A DNA stretch of 64,000 nt from AC-32 sp038237925 (GCA_038237925.1 JBBRYF010000005.1:1-64000), one strand, 5' to 3'. Counted from the first letter of the stretch, positions 7,573-16,852 are shown. Notes: generated by a model from the letters alone, not told the origin. Made by a program: numbers and translations.

Positions 7573-9231
7573 ATGGCTGGAAGCACCCGAATCATCCCGC
7601 TCGGCGGCCTCGGCGAGGTCGGCAAGAACATGACCGTGATCGAGGCCGAGGGCGAGGCGGTCGTCATCGACGCGGGGCTCGCCTTCCCGCGTGACGAGCA
7701 CCTCGGCGTCGACCTGATCCTCCCGGACTTCTCGTATCTCATCGACCGCGATCGCCCGGTGCGCGCGGTGCTGCTGACGCACGGCCACGAGGACCACGTG
7801 GGCGCGCTGCCGTATCTGTTGCGCCAGGCGCGCGTGCAGGAGGTCTGGGCGACGCGACTGACACTCGGCCTGATCAAGTCGAAGCTCGACGAGCATGGCC
7901 TGCTGCGCTCAGTGGAGTTGCACGAAGCCGATCCGGAAGGCGAGCCGGTGCGGCTCGGCCCCTTCACGGTCGAGTTCGTGCGCGTCGCGCACTCGATCCC
8001 GGACGCGGTCGCGATCATGCTCGACACCCCCGGCGGCCGGATCCTGCATACGGGCGACTACAAGCTCGACCACACGCCCGTCGACGGCCTGCGCACGGAC
8101 GTGGGGCGGCTCGCCGCGATCGGCAACCGCGGCGTCGACCTCTTCCTGGGCGACTCGACGAACGCGGAGCGGCCGGGCGTGACCGGCTCCGAGCGGCTCG
8201 TCGGCGAGGCCTTCCGCCAGCTGATCCCGCCGCGCACGGGACGGATCCTCGTCGCCTCCTTTGCCTCCAACGTCCATCGCATGCAGCAGGCCGCAGACGT
8301 CGCGATCGAGGCCGGCCGGAAGGTGTGCGTCGTCGGCCGCTCGATGCGCAAGAACATCAACATCGCGCGGAACCTCGGCTACATCAGCGTGCCGGACGAC
8401 GCGCTCATCCAGCCGAAGCAGCTCGACGACTATGCCCGTGGCGAGGTGCTCATTCTCTGCACGGGCAGCCAGGGCGAGCCGCTCTCGGCGCTCGTGCGCA
8501 TCGCGTACGGCGACCACCAGACGGTGAAGGTCGAGGCGGGCGACACCGTGATCATCTCCGCCAAGCCGGTGCCCGGGAACGAGCTCAAGGTGCACGACGC
8601 GATCAACGAGCTCGCCAAGAACGGGGCCGAGGTCCTGCACCAGGAGATCGCGCCGGTGCACGTCTCGGGCCACGGCCACGCCGAGGAGCTGCGGACGATG
8701 CTCGGGCTCGTGCGGCCGAAGTGCGTGATGCCGTTGCACGGCGAGTTCCGGATGCTGGCCGCGCACGCGCGCCTGGCCGAGGAGAGCGGCGTGCCAAAGA
8801 ATCGGATCGTGCTCGCGGAGAACGGCTCGGTGGTCGAGCTCGACGAGTCGGGCGCGCATCTCACCGGGAGCGTCGAGAGCGGCGTCACGTTCGTGGACGG
8901 CCTCGGCGTCGGCGACGTTCAGGACGTGGCCCTTCGCGACCGGCGTCACCTCTCCGAGGACGGCGTGCTGATCATCGTCGCGACGCTCGGCTCAAGCAAC
9001 GGCTCGGTCGCGAGTCGCCCGGAGCTGATCGCGCGCGGCTTCGCCGAGCCGGGCGAGCCCCTGCTCGACGAGATGCGCGAGGAAGCCCAGCGCGTGCTCG
9101 ACGACCTGGTCAGGGACAACGTGCGGGAGATCAAGCTCCTCCAGGAGCACCTGCACGACGGGCTCGGCCAGCTGATCTACGACCGCACCGGTCGCCGGCC
9201 GATGATCCTGCCGGTTGTGGTCGAGGTATGA
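7573..9231 (+). CDS. rnj: Ribonuclease J
   Basis: 552 residues. It is a metallo-beta-lactamase/beta-CASP ribonuclease with the HxHxDH motif at H70-H75 (LTHGHEDH), the DSTNAERPG segment, and the beta-CASP GTGSQGEP and SGHGHAEE motifs. RNase J acts as a 5'-3' exonuclease and an endonuclease in mRNA decay and rRNA maturation. The start was set at the ATG 6 nt downstream of TACACT; it removes 19 poorly conserved residues of the longer frame. The next gene overlaps the stop by ATGA. Confidence 0.95.
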   Translation: MAGSTRIIPLGGLGEVGKNMTVIEAEGEAVVIDAGLAFPRDEHLGVDLILPDFSYLIDRDRPVRAVLLTHGHEDHVGALPYLLRQARVQEVWATRLTLGLIKSKLDEHGLLRSVELHEADPEGEPVRLGPFTVEFVRVAHSIPDAVAIMLDTPGGRILHTGDYKLDHTPVDGLRTDVGRLAAIGNRGVDLFLGDSTNAERPGVTGSERLVGEAFRQLIPPRTGRILVASFASNVHRMQQAADVAIEAGRKVCVVGRSMRKNINIARNLGYISVPDDALIQPKQLDDYARGEVLILCTGSQGEPLSALVRIAYGDHQTVKVEAGDTVIISAKPVPGNELKVHDAINELAKNGAEVLHQEIAPVHVSGHGHAEELRTMLGLVRPKCVMPLHGEFRMLAAHARLAEESGVPKNRIVLAENGSVVELDESGAHLTGSVESGVTFVDGLGVGDVQDVALRDRRHLSEDGVLIIVATLGSSNGSVASRPELIARGFAEPGEPLLDEMREEAQRVLDDLVRDNVREIKLLQEHLHDGLGQLIYDRTGRRPMILPVVVEV

Positions 9232-9782
9232 GCACCCTTCGAGCCGAGCCGGGGTGGGCCGACGTGCTGATCGACAGCGCGGCCGACCCGGCGACCGCCG
9301 ACCGCCTCGTCCGGCAGCTGAACGCCGCCTCCGCGGCGTCGCTCGCGTTCTGCCGGCTGCTCGAGCGCTGGGGGCGCGGGGACGCGGCGCCCTCGACCGC
9401 GGGCGGGAGGCAGGCCGCGCTCCGGCACGCTGCCGACCGCGCGGAGACGGCGCTCGTGGGGCTCGAACGGCCGCTCGGCCACTACCTCCTGGAGCTCGAG
9501 CCCGAGCGCGCCGAAGGCCGCTCCTGGTACGGCGCCCCCGGTGCTGCCGAGCTGATCGAGTGGGCGCCGGTGCTCCACCGGGCGGGGGTCCGCTGCTCGT
9601 CGGTGCGCGTGGCGCAGGCCTACCTCGAGCTCGCCGTCTTTCTGCGCGCGCTCGCCGGCCTCGACGACGCCGCGCGCATCCGCTCGGCGCCTGACCGCTC
9701 CTCGCTCTGGGCCGGCCTCTTCGACCTGCGCGAGAACCTGCTCGGCCGGGCCGTGGACGACCTGCGCGCGCTTGCCGCCTGA
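9228..9782 (+). CDS. Hypothetical protein, 184 aa
   Basis: An Ala/Leu/Arg-rich, mostly helical protein with no signal peptide, membrane helix or motif I recognise. The ATG overlaps the RNase J stop (ATGA) and its end overlaps the next kinase gene by 11 nt, so it belongs to the same transcription unit. The open frame continues upstream through the RNase J gene, but that part is a shadow. Function unknown. Confidence 0.7.
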   Translation: MSTLRAEPGWADVLIDSAADPATADRLVRQLNAASAASLAFCRLLERWGRGDAAPSTAGGRQAALRHAADRAETALVGLERPLGHYLLELEPERAEGRSWYGAPGAAELIEWAPVLHRAGVRCSSVRVAQAYLELAVFLRALAGLDDAARIRSAPDRSSLWAGLFDLRENLLGRAVDDLRALAA

Positions 9783-10587
9783 GCTCAACGTCGTCGGGTC
9801 GATCAACCTCGACTTCGTCGTGCGTTGCGCGCGTCTGCCGAGGCCGGGCGAGTCGCTGACGGACGCAACGTTCGAGCGTCACCCAGGCGGAAAGGGAGCG
9901 AACCAGGCCGTCGCCGCAGCCCGACTCGGAGCAGACGTGACGTTCGCAGGGAACGTGGGGGACGACGACCTTGCAGACGAGGCCCTGGCCGGCCTGCGCG
10001 CAGCCGGCGTGAACGGGCACTTCGACGTGGCCGGGAAGACGGGCGTGGCCTTCATCCTGGTCGACCGGGAGGGCGAGACGGAGATCGTCGTCGCGCCGGG
10101 TACCAACGCCGACCCAGTGACGACCACCTTTCCGGGCAACGTGCTCTGCCAGCTGGAAGTACCGGTGGAGTCGGTCGAGCGCGCCGCCGAGACCGCCGAT
10201 CGCTTCTTCCTGAACGCGGCACCCGCCAAGCCGATCCCAGCCGAGCTCGTGCGCGCCGCCGAGATCGTGATCGTGAACCGCTACGAGCTTGAGGCGCTGC
10301 CCGAGACGCCGCGATTGACCGCGCTCACCTTGGGCGCAGAGGGCGCCGCGCTCCTGAAGCACGGCGAGGAGATCGCCCGAGCTCGGCCACCCTATGTGAA
10401 CGTCGTCGACGGAACCGCTGCTGGAGACGCGTTCTCCGCATGTCTCGTCGTGACTCGACTCGAGGGCTATCGCTGGGAGGAGGCGCTCGAACGCGCGTGC
10501 GTAGCAGGTGCTATCGCCGCGTCGCGCCCGGGCGCACAACCCTCGCTCCCGACGGCTGCCGAGGTCGATGCGATGGTCGCGCCATGA
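9772..10587 (+). CDS. PfkB-family carbohydrate kinase, ribokinase-like
   Basis: 271 residues. The N-terminal segment NVVGSINLDFVV and the GGKGANQA motif are typical of ribokinase. The C-terminal signature DGTAAGDAFSA contains the catalytic Asp; the usual DTTGAGD becomes DGTAAGD. It is somewhat shorter than ribokinase (about 300). The TTG start overlaps the upstream gene by 11 nt and the stop overlaps the nucleoside hydrolase gene by ATGA. Next to a nucleoside hydrolase it most likely phosphorylates the ribose released from nucleosides, although adenosine or another sugar cannot be excluded. Confidence 0.85.
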   Translation: MPPELNVVGSINLDFVVRCARLPRPGESLTDATFERHPGGKGANQAVAAARLGADVTFAGNVGDDDLADEALAGLRAAGVNGHFDVAGKTGVAFILVDREGETEIVVAPGTNADPVTTTFPGNVLCQLEVPVESVERAAETADRFFLNAAPAKPIPAELVRAAEIVIVNRYELEALPETPRLTALTLGAEGAALLKHGEEIARARPPYVNVVDGTAAGDAFSACLVVTRLEGYRWEEALERACVAGAIAASRPGAQPSLPTAAEVDAMVAP

Positions 10588-11495
10588 GCACCCCGACCCT
10601 GCTCGACTGCGATCCGGGCCACGACGACGCGATCGCGCTGCTGCTCGCACTCGGGAGCGACGAGGTCGAGCTGCGCGGTGTCACCACGGTTGCCGGCAAC
10701 CAGACGCTCGAGAAGACGACCGCGAACGCGATCCGGGTCCTCGAGCTGGCCGGCCGGGGCGACGTGCAGGTCGCCGCCGGCTGTCCGCGGCCGCTCGTCC
10801 GCGACCCGCGCGTCGCGGCCGACGTCCACGGCGAGACCGGCCTCGACGGGCCGGATCTCCCGGCAGCGAATGGGAAGCCCGTGAGCGAACACGCGGTCGA
10901 CTTCCTCGCCGAGCGCGTTGAGGGCGCGACCCTCGTCGCGACGGGCCCGCTCACGAACGTCGCGCTCCTGCTGGCCCGCCATCCGGACGCGAGGCCCGAG
11001 CGCGTCGTCCTGATGGGAGGCGCGGTCGCCGAGGGCAACGTCACGCCGGCCGCGGAGTTCAACATCTGGGCCGACCCCGAGGCAGCGGCGCGAGTCTTCG
11101 CGAGCGGCCTCGACGTGACGATGATCGGCCTCGACGTCACCCACCGCGCGCTCGTCACGGCCGCGCGCGCCGAACAGTTGCGGAGCGCGGGCCGCATCGG
11201 TCGCACGGTGGCGGAGCTGCTCGATTTCTACGGCCGCTTCCACCGCGAGGTCTACGGCTTCGACGGCTCGCCGGTCCACGACGCGGTGGCAGTGGCGCAC
11301 GTGATCGACCCGACCCTGCTCGAGGTCGAGCGGTTGAACGTCCGCGTCGACTGCGAGTCCGAGCTCTGCCGCGGCCGCACGGTCGTCGACGTCTGGCGGC
11401 GCACCGGCCTCGACGCAAACGCGAACGTCGCGGTCGGAATCGACTCGGAGCGCTTCCTCACGGTGTTACACGAACGCCTTGCCCGGCTAGGCTAA
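10584..11495 (+). CDS. Inosine/uridine-preferring-type nucleoside hydrolase
   Basis: 303 residues. The N-terminal calcium site is DCDPGHDDA (D8, D10, D14, D15), the hallmark of IU-type nucleoside hydrolases. Downstream are GGAVAEGNVTPAAEFN and the C-terminal SPVHDAVAV with the catalytic His/Asp pair. It splits the N-glycosidic bond of nucleosides to base plus ribose. Its neighbours fit salvage: ribokinase-like upstream, purine permease and nucleoside ABC importer downstream. Whether it prefers purine or pyrimidine nucleosides cannot be read from sequence. Confidence 0.93.
   Translation: MSTPTLLDCDPGHDDAIALLLALGSDEVELRGVTTVAGNQTLEKTTANAIRVLELAGRGDVQVAAGCPRPLVRDPRVAADVHGETGLDGPDLPAANGKPVSEHAVDFLAERVEGATLVATGPLTNVALLLARHPDARPERVVLMGGAVAEGNVTPAAEFNIWADPEAAARVFASGLDVTMIGLDVTHRALVTAARAEQLRSAGRIGRTVAELLDFYGRFHREVYGFDGSPVHDAVAVAHVIDPTLLEVERLNVRVDCESELCRGRTVVDVWRRTGLDANANVAVGIDSERFLTVLHERLARLG
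11488..11493 (+). promoter_or_regulatory. TAGGCT -10-like hexamer
   Basis: TAGGCT overlaps the nucleoside hydrolase stop region and ends 7 nt before the GTG at 11501, consistent with a leaderless start of the small membrane protein gene. Confidence 0.4.
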
Positions 11496-11500
11496 GCGCC

Positions 11501-11899
11501 GTGATCGCCGACATCTTCACTCTCCTGATCCCCGTCTACGTGCTGGGCGGGCTCCTGCTCCTCCTGATCGTCCTCAATGTGCTCGCGCGTGTGAAGGGCG
11601 GCCGCTACGTGCGCCCGATCGCGACGGCGTTGATGAAGGTGCCGTTCCTCAAGCGCTGGCTCCAGAAGGCCTCGAAGGCGAACCTCGAGCGCAAGAACCC
11701 GGAGCTCGCGAGCGCGATCGCGAAGCTCGAGCGCAGCGGGGTGCAGAACGACCCGCAGCGCGCCCAGGCGGCTCTTTCACGCCTCAGCGCCGCCGAGCGG
11801 CGGGCCTGGCTCCAGGCGGCCGGCGACGAGGGGGCGATCCCCGAGCCCATGAATCGCCAGCAGCGTCGGCAGGCCGAAAAGCTGAAGAAGCGCCGTTGA
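11501..11899 (+). CDS. Small membrane protein with basic cytoplasmic tail
   Basis: 132 residues. One N-terminal transmembrane helix (about 8-28) is followed by a helical, charged region and a very basic C-terminus (RQQRRQAEKLKKRR). No known domain recognised. The single anchor and basic tail suggest a membrane-bound protein that contacts RNA, DNA or lipid head groups, but this is only inference. It starts with GTG just downstream of the hydrolase gene. Confidence 0.7.
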   Translation: MIADIFTLLIPVYVLGGLLLLLIVLNVLARVKGGRYVRPIATALMKVPFLKRWLQKASKANLERKNPELASAIAKLERSGVQNDPQRAQAALSRLSAAERRAWLQAAGDEGAIPEPMNRQQRRQAEKLKKRR

Positions 11900-11915
11900 G
11901 CCGCTAGTCCAGCCG

Positions 11916-11940
11916 ATGCGGGCGAGAAAATCGCCCGCAT
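11916..11940 (+). promoter_or_regulatory. Perfect 10-bp hairpin ending in the permease start codon
   Basis: Arms at 11916-11925 and 11931-11940 pair perfectly around a GAAAA loop. The right arm includes the first two bases of the permease ATG (11939-11941). The left arm itself begins with ATG, opening an 8-codon frame whose TGA overlaps the permease ATG. It may serve as a terminator for the upstream unit or as a translational control hairpin. Confidence 0.45.
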
Positions 11941-13399
11941 GAATTACCTAGAGCGCTACTTCGGCTTTGGACGGCACCGCACGACGCTGCCGCGCGACTC
12001 GTTCGCCGGTATGACGACCTTCGTCGTCATGTCGTACATCATCTTCGTCAACCCGATCATCCTGACGAGCGTCAAGGGCCCGGACGGCAAGACGCTGCCG
12101 TTCGACGGCGTGCTCGCCTCGACGTGCCTGGTCGCGTGCGTGATGACGGTCTTGATGGGCGTCTACACAAACCGCGCCTACGCACTCGCACCGGGCCTTG
12201 GGATCAACGCGATCGTCGCGTTCACGCTCGTCGGCACGCTGCACCTCTCGTTCCCGTCGGCGATGGGGCTGATCGTGCTCGAGGGCCTGGTGGTCACCGC
12301 GCTCGTGCTCACGGGCCTGCGCGAGACGATCATGCGCGCGATCCCGCTCGAGCTGAAGAAGGCGATCGCGATTGGGATCGGCCTCTTCATCGCGTTCATC
12401 GGCTTCTACAACTCCGGTCTCGTGGTGAAGGCGGCCTCGCCCGACGTGCCGGTGACGCTGGCGCGCCTGACCACGTGGCCGGTGCTCGTGACCGTCTTCG
12501 GGCTCGCACTGACGATCGCGCTGCGCGCGCTGCGGTTCCGCGGCGACCTGCTGGTCGGGATTATCGCGACGACGGCGCTCGCGACCCTGATCAACGAGCT
12601 CCACGACGACAAGGCGCTGCCCGTCGGCGCGCAGCTGCCGACCCACGTGGTCGAGCACCCGAACTTCAGCCTGCTCGGCAACTTCGATTTCCACGCCTTC
12701 TCGCACATCGGCGGAGTGGGGGGCACGGCCGCGGTGGTGAGCGCGCTCGCGTGGGTCTTCACACTCTTCCTCTCCGACTTCTTCGACACGATGGGCACGC
12801 TCGTCGGCGTCGGCAAGCAGGCCGGCTACCTGGACGAGAAGGGCGAGCTCCCGGAGATCCGCAAGCCGCTCCTCGTCGACTCCGTGGCCGCGATCGCCGG
12901 CGGGGCTGCCTCTGCCTCGTCGGCGACGACCTACATCGAGTCGGGCGCGGGCGTGGCCGCCGGCGGCCGGACCGGCTGGGTCTCCGTCGTCTGCGGTGCG
13001 CTCTTCTTCCCGTTCATGTTCTTCGCGCCCGTGATCGGGATGGTGCCGCCTCAGGCGACCGCCCCGGCGCTGATCCTGGTCGGCTGGATGATGATCAGCA
13101 CGCTCGCGGAGTACGAGGACGAGGCTGATGCGGACGGCGGCAGGAAGCGGAGGCGCGCCTTCGCGGGGATCGACTTCCACGACGTCGCGATCGGCATCCC
13201 GGCTGCGCTCGTGATCATGGTGATGCCGTTCACCTGGAACATCACGAACGGGATCGGCTTCGGCTTCATCGCCTACGTCCTGATCCGGCTCTTCCAGGGC
13301 CGCTGGCGCGTCGTCCACCCGCTGATGGCGGTCGTCTCGCTCGCGTTCGCGGTCTACTTCGTGATCCCGCTGCTGCAGGACCACTTCAGCTGGATCTAG
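11939..13399 (+). CDS. NCS2-type (AzgA-like) purine permease
   Basis: 486 residues with 12 or more hydrophobic segments. The N-terminal region (FAGMTTFVVMSYIIFVNP) and the APGLGINAIVAF segment are typical of AzgA/PbuG adenine, guanine or hypoxanthine transporters. The later LFLSDFFDTMGTLVGVG stretch and the SSATTYIESGAGVAAGGRTG motif support this. It probably imports purine bases with protons. It sits between the nucleoside hydrolase and the nucleoside ABC importer. The start codon lies in a hairpin, which may couple its translation to an upstream event. Confidence 0.92.
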   Translation: MNYLERYFGFGRHRTTLPRDSFAGMTTFVVMSYIIFVNPIILTSVKGPDGKTLPFDGVLASTCLVACVMTVLMGVYTNRAYALAPGLGINAIVAFTLVGTLHLSFPSAMGLIVLEGLVVTALVLTGLRETIMRAIPLELKKAIAIGIGLFIAFIGFYNSGLVVKAASPDVPVTLARLTTWPVLVTVFGLALTIALRALRFRGDLLVGIIATTALATLINELHDDKALPVGAQLPTHVVEHPNFSLLGNFDFHAFSHIGGVGGTAAVVSALAWVFTLFLSDFFDTMGTLVGVGKQAGYLDEKGELPEIRKPLLVDSVAAIAGGAASASSATTYIESGAGVAAGGRTGWVSVVCGALFFPFMFFAPVIGMVPPQATAPALILVGWMMISTLAEYEDEADADGGRKRRRAFAGIDFHDVAIGIPAALVIMVMPFTWNITNGIGFGFIAYVLIRLFQGRWRVVHPLMAVVSLAFAVYFVIPLLQDHFSWI

Positions 13400-13436
13400 G
13401 AGGGAACGCCCGGATGGGCGTCGAAGCACGCCGCCG

Positions 13437-15632
13437 ATGGCGCGCCGTCGGAAGAGACGCACGCTCAAGCCGCGCGTGCCCTCGCGCGTCAAACGCAGGA
13501 AGCGCGGGGGCAAGCAGAAGGCGGAGGGGCACCAGCACCCGGAGCTGATCGGGCTCGGGCTGCTCGCGCTGGGCGCGTTCCTCGGCTCGGTCGTCTGGGC
13601 CGGCTGGAACGGCGGCTACGTCGGGCATTGGATCGGCCAAGTCCTGGAAGCGCTGATCGGGAGCGCGGCGATCGGACTGCCTGCCGCGCTTGCGATCGTG
13701 GGCGCGCTGATGGTCGCGCGCAGCGATCTCGTCGACGTGCGCCCGTTCCGCACGGGCCTCGTCGTACTGGCTCTCGGCCTGATGATCACGCTCGGCAAGG
13801 ACCAGGGCGGCTACGTCGGCACCGCGCTCGGCGGCGGGCTCGCGCTCGCGATCGGCTCCACCGGGGTCGCGATCGCCGGAATCCTCACACTGCTTGCCGG
13901 CGGCCTGCTCGTGACCGGTGCCTCGGCGGGCGCGATGGTGCGCAGCTCGGGCCGCTCACTGCGGGTGCTCGGGACGAGGACGATCGAGTCGACGCGTCGG
14001 CGCCGGGCTCCGGTGCAGCGGCTGCAGGTGCTCGACGGCGCCATGCCGGCCCAGTCGCTTCGCCCGGTTGCGCCGCCGGTGGACGTCGTCAATGCCTTTC
14101 CCGAGCTCGTCTCCGAGGGCGACTCGCCGTTGCTCATCCAGCCCGAGACGGACGCGGAAGACCCCGACCAGTCGAGTCTCTTCGACATCCCCTCGGAGAC
14201 CGTGGCCGAGTACCGGCTCCCGGACCGCGCGCTCCTGCGTCGCTCCGCCCCCGGTGTGGGCCCGGACGCCGACCACTCGTCACGGGTCGCCGAGGCGCTC
14301 GTCCAGACGCTCGCGAACTTCGGCGTCGAGGCGACCGTGATCGGCCAGATCTCCGGTCCGCGCGTTACGCGCTACGAGCTGCAGCTCGCGCCGGGCACGA
14401 AGGTCTCGAAGGTCGCGGGCCTGAAGGACGACCTCTCGTACGCGCTCGCGACGACGGAGATCCGCATCCTCGCGCCGATCCCCGGCAAGCAGGCTGTCGG
14501 TGTCGAGCTGCCGAACACGAGCCCGAACCTCGTCACGCTCGGCGACATCTACGACGACCTCCCGGCGACCTCGAGCCCGCTCTCGGTGTGGCTCGGCAAG
14601 GACATCTCCGGCCAGGCCGTGTGGACCGACCTCGCCCGCATGCCGCACATCCTGATCGCCGGCACGACCGGCTCGGGCAAGTCGGGCTGCATCAACACCA
14701 TCCTCACGTCGGTGCTGCTGCGCTCGACCCCTGAGGACGTGCGGATGATCCTGATCGATCCCAAGCGGATCGAGCTGAACTACTACGAATCGATCCCGCA
14801 CCTGCTCACGCCGGTCGTTTCGAGCCCGAAGGAGGCCGCGACGGTGCTGCGCAACGTGGTCGCCGAGATGGAGCGCCGGTACGAGCGTCTCTCGGCGGTG
14901 CGCGCCCGCAGCCTCTCCGAAGCCAACCGCGCCTTCCGCTCTCGCGGCGAGCCCTCGTTGCCATACCTGCTGGTCGTGATCGACGAGCTCGCCGACCTGA
15001 TGATGATCTCGCCACAGGAGGTCGAGGACGCGGTCATCCGGCTTGCGCAGAAGTCCCGGGCGGTCGGAATCCACCTCGTGCTCGCGACGCAGCGGCCGTC
15101 CGTGGACGTGATCACCGGGATGATCAAGGCCAACGTGCCGAGCCGGATCGCCTTTGCCGTCTCCAGCCAGACCGACTCGCGCGTGATCCTCGACCAGGCG
15201 GGCGCCGAGAGCCTGCTCGGCCAGGGCGACATGCTCTTCAAGCCGCTCGGCACCTCGCGGCTGCAGCGCGTTCAGGGCGCCTTCGTGACCGAGGAGGAGA
15301 TCGCCCTCGTCGTCGAGCAGTGCCGCGCCCAGCGCGACCAGGAGCTCGACGGGTCGCTGCTCGAAGCGCCCGAAACGACGGCTGACTCCGACGGCGCCGA
15401 GGGCGACTTCGACCCGGATGAGGATCCGCTGCTCGACAAGGCGATCGAGATCGTCGTCCAGACCCAAACCGCGTCCGTCTCTCTCATCCAACGGCGCCTG
15501 CGCGTCGGTTACACACGCGCGGGCCGCCTGATCGACATGCTCGAGCGCCGCGGCATCATCTCGGGCTACGAAGGCTCCAAGCCCCGCCGGGTGTTGGTCT
15601 CGGACGCCGAGATCGAGCGCGCGCAGGTCTAA
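13437..15632 (+). CDS. ftsK: FtsK/SpoIIIE family DNA translocase
   Basis: 731 residues. A basic N-terminus leads into four hydrophobic helices (about 35-160). The RecA-like motor follows, with Walker A GTTGSGKSG near residue 410 and Walker B LVVIDELADLMM. A winged-helix gamma domain lies at the C-terminus (DPLLDKAIEIVV to the end). It pumps DNA through the closing septum and directs dimer resolution. The ATG at 13437 is the first in-frame start. An AGGAGGG at 13398-13404 is 10 nt before an out-of-frame ATG (13414), so this start is not SD-led. Confidence 0.95.
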   Translation: MARRRKRRTLKPRVPSRVKRRKRGGKQKAEGHQHPELIGLGLLALGAFLGSVVWAGWNGGYVGHWIGQVLEALIGSAAIGLPAALAIVGALMVARSDLVDVRPFRTGLVVLALGLMITLGKDQGGYVGTALGGGLALAIGSTGVAIAGILTLLAGGLLVTGASAGAMVRSSGRSLRVLGTRTIESTRRRRAPVQRLQVLDGAMPAQSLRPVAPPVDVVNAFPELVSEGDSPLLIQPETDAEDPDQSSLFDIPSETVAEYRLPDRALLRRSAPGVGPDADHSSRVAEALVQTLANFGVEATVIGQISGPRVTRYELQLAPGTKVSKVAGLKDDLSYALATTEIRILAPIPGKQAVGVELPNTSPNLVTLGDIYDDLPATSSPLSVWLGKDISGQAVWTDLARMPHILIAGTTGSGKSGCINTILTSVLLRSTPEDVRMILIDPKRIELNYYESIPHLLTPVVSSPKEAATVLRNVVAEMERRYERLSAVRARSLSEANRAFRSRGEPSLPYLLVVIDELADLMMISPQEVEDAVIRLAQKSRAVGIHLVLATQRPSVDVITGMIKANVPSRIAFAVSSQTDSRVILDQAGAESLLGQGDMLFKPLGTSRLQRVQGAFVTEEEIALVVEQCRAQRDQELDGSLLEAPETTADSDGAEGDFDPDEDPLLDKAIEIVVQTQTASVSLIQRRLRVGYTRAGRLIDMLERRGIISGYEGSKPRRVLVSDAEIERAQV

Positions 15633-15660
15633 CCAAGCCCGGGGCAGGCCGTCTAACCTC

Positions 15661-15690
15661 TTGCCGCATGCAGAGGTCGCGGCTTAGCAT
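15661..15690 (+). promoter_or_regulatory. Promoter of the BMP/Nup operon
   Basis: TTGCCG (15661-15666), an 18-bp spacer and TAGCAT (15685-15690) form a standard -35/-10 pair. The expected transcript starts near 15697 and includes the GGGAGGGA ribosome binding site at 15711-15718, 5 nt before the GTG at 15724. Confidence 0.55.
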
Positions 15691-15723
15691 CCTCTGAATT
15701 CCAAAAACCCGGGAGGGATAGTT

Positions 15724-16770
15724 GTGAAACGAAACACGTGGACGGCGCTTGCGATCGCAGCGATCGCCGCCGCCGCCTCACTGACCATTTCCGCCGCTGG
15801 CGGCGTAGGGTCGGCGTCGGCGGGACCACAGGCGACGCTCAAGGCCGCCATGGTCAGCGATACCGGAAACATCAACGACCGGTCGTTCAATGCCCTTTCG
15901 AAGAAGGGGCTCGACAAGGCCAAGCGCGTGCTCCACGCGCAGACGCACGTCTTCATCTCGAACTCGGCGGCCGACTATCTGCCGAACTTCACAGCTGCGG
16001 GGCGGCAGGGATACAACGCGATCGTCGCGACGGGCTTCCTGCTCGGAGACTCCATGAGCACTGCCGCGACGCAGTTTCCCAAGTCGAAGTTCGCGATCGT
16101 CGACTTCCCGTGGGTCGCGCTCAAGGACAAGCCCAAGAACGCCGTCGGCCTAACCTTCAAGTCCGAGCAGTCGGGCTACCTCGTGGGCTATCTCGCGGGG
16201 CTGATGGTGAAGAAGCAGGGCGGTAAGCAGGTGGTCAGCGCCGTCGGCGGTAAGAAGATCCCGTCGGTCGACAACTGGATCGCCGGCTACAAGGCGGGTG
16301 CGAAGAAGGCGAACCCGAAGATCAAGTTCTACGTCGACTACGCCAACCAGTTCTCGGTGCAGTTCTCGGCGCAGTGCAAAGAGCTCGCTCTCAAGCAGAT
16401 CGCCAAGGGCTCCCAGGCGATCTTCCAGGTCGCCGGCGGTTGCGGTCTCGGCGCGCTGGATGCGGCGAAGGCCAATCACAAGGGCCGCCGGCCCGTGTGG
16501 GGGATCGGCGTCGACGCCGACCAGGCCTACCTCGGCAAGCACATCCTGACGAGCGGCACGAAGAAGGTGGACGTCGCGACGTACCGCTTCTACGCGTCGG
16601 TCAAGAACGGGACGTTCAAGGGCAGTCGGGACTTCGTCGGGACGCTCAAGAACGGGTTGCAGGGTGTTGGCAAGGTCAGCCCCAAGGTGCCGAAGAGCTT
16701 CATCACGAAGATGAACCGCATCAAGCAGCTGATCATCAAGGGCAAGATCAAGCCGCCCTCGACGCTCTAG
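15724..16770 (+). CDS. BMP family nucleoside-binding protein (PnrA-like)
   Basis: 348 residues. It has a signal peptide (hydrophobic core about 8-28) followed by the BMP fold. Conserved pieces include AAMVSDTGNINDRSFN, GYNAIVATGFLL, SEQSGYLVGYLAG and the late GIGVDADQAY. BMP proteins bind purine or pyrimidine nucleosides for an ABC importer, whose ATPase and two permeases are encoded immediately downstream. No lipobox cysteine is visible after the signal peptide, unlike the usual lipoprotein form, so anchoring is unclear. Start: GTG with a good GGGAGGGA ribosome binding site. Confidence 0.92.
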   Translation: MKRNTWTALAIAAIAAAASLTISAAGGVGSASAGPQATLKAAMVSDTGNINDRSFNALSKKGLDKAKRVLHAQTHVFISNSAADYLPNFTAAGRQGYNAIVATGFLLGDSMSTAATQFPKSKFAIVDFPWVALKDKPKNAVGLTFKSEQSGYLVGYLAGLMVKKQGGKQVVSAVGGKKIPSVDNWIAGYKAGAKKANPKIKFYVDYANQFSVQFSAQCKELALKQIAKGSQAIFQVAGGCGLGALDAAKANHKGRRPVWGIGVDADQAYLGKHILTSGTKKVDVATYRFYASVKNGTFKGSRDFVGTLKNGLQGVGKVSPKVPKSFITKMNRIKQLIIKGKIKPPSTL

Positions 16771-16790
16771 GCAAGCTCACGTAAACGACT

Positions 16791-16823
16791 GCGAGGAGCG
16801 GACGCACCGGGTCCGCTCCTCGC
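16791..16823 (+). terminator. Hairpin between the binding protein and ATPase genes
   Basis: Perfect 13-bp arms (16791-16803, 16811-16823) around a 7-nt loop, 20 nt after the BMP stop, with no T-run. Such hairpins usually cut read-through so that the binding protein is made in excess over the transporter. Confidence 0.65.
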
Positions 16824-16834
16824 GTGTCCCCGCT

Positions 16835-16840
16835 TAGAAT
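16835..16840 (+). promoter_or_regulatory. TAGAAT -10 hexamer for the ABC transporter genes
   Basis: TAGAAT lies 12 nt before the ATG at 16853, directly after the hairpin. It could give a transcript with a leader of about 5 nt and no ribosome binding site. Confidence 0.45.
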
Positions 16841-16852
16841 CGGCCGCAGACG

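Noticed and set aside
13414..13560. ATG with AGGAGGG 10 nt upstream, before ftsK
   Set aside because: The frame gives an Arg/Ser-rich peptide overlapping ftsK in the wrong register; no support beyond the ribosome binding site.
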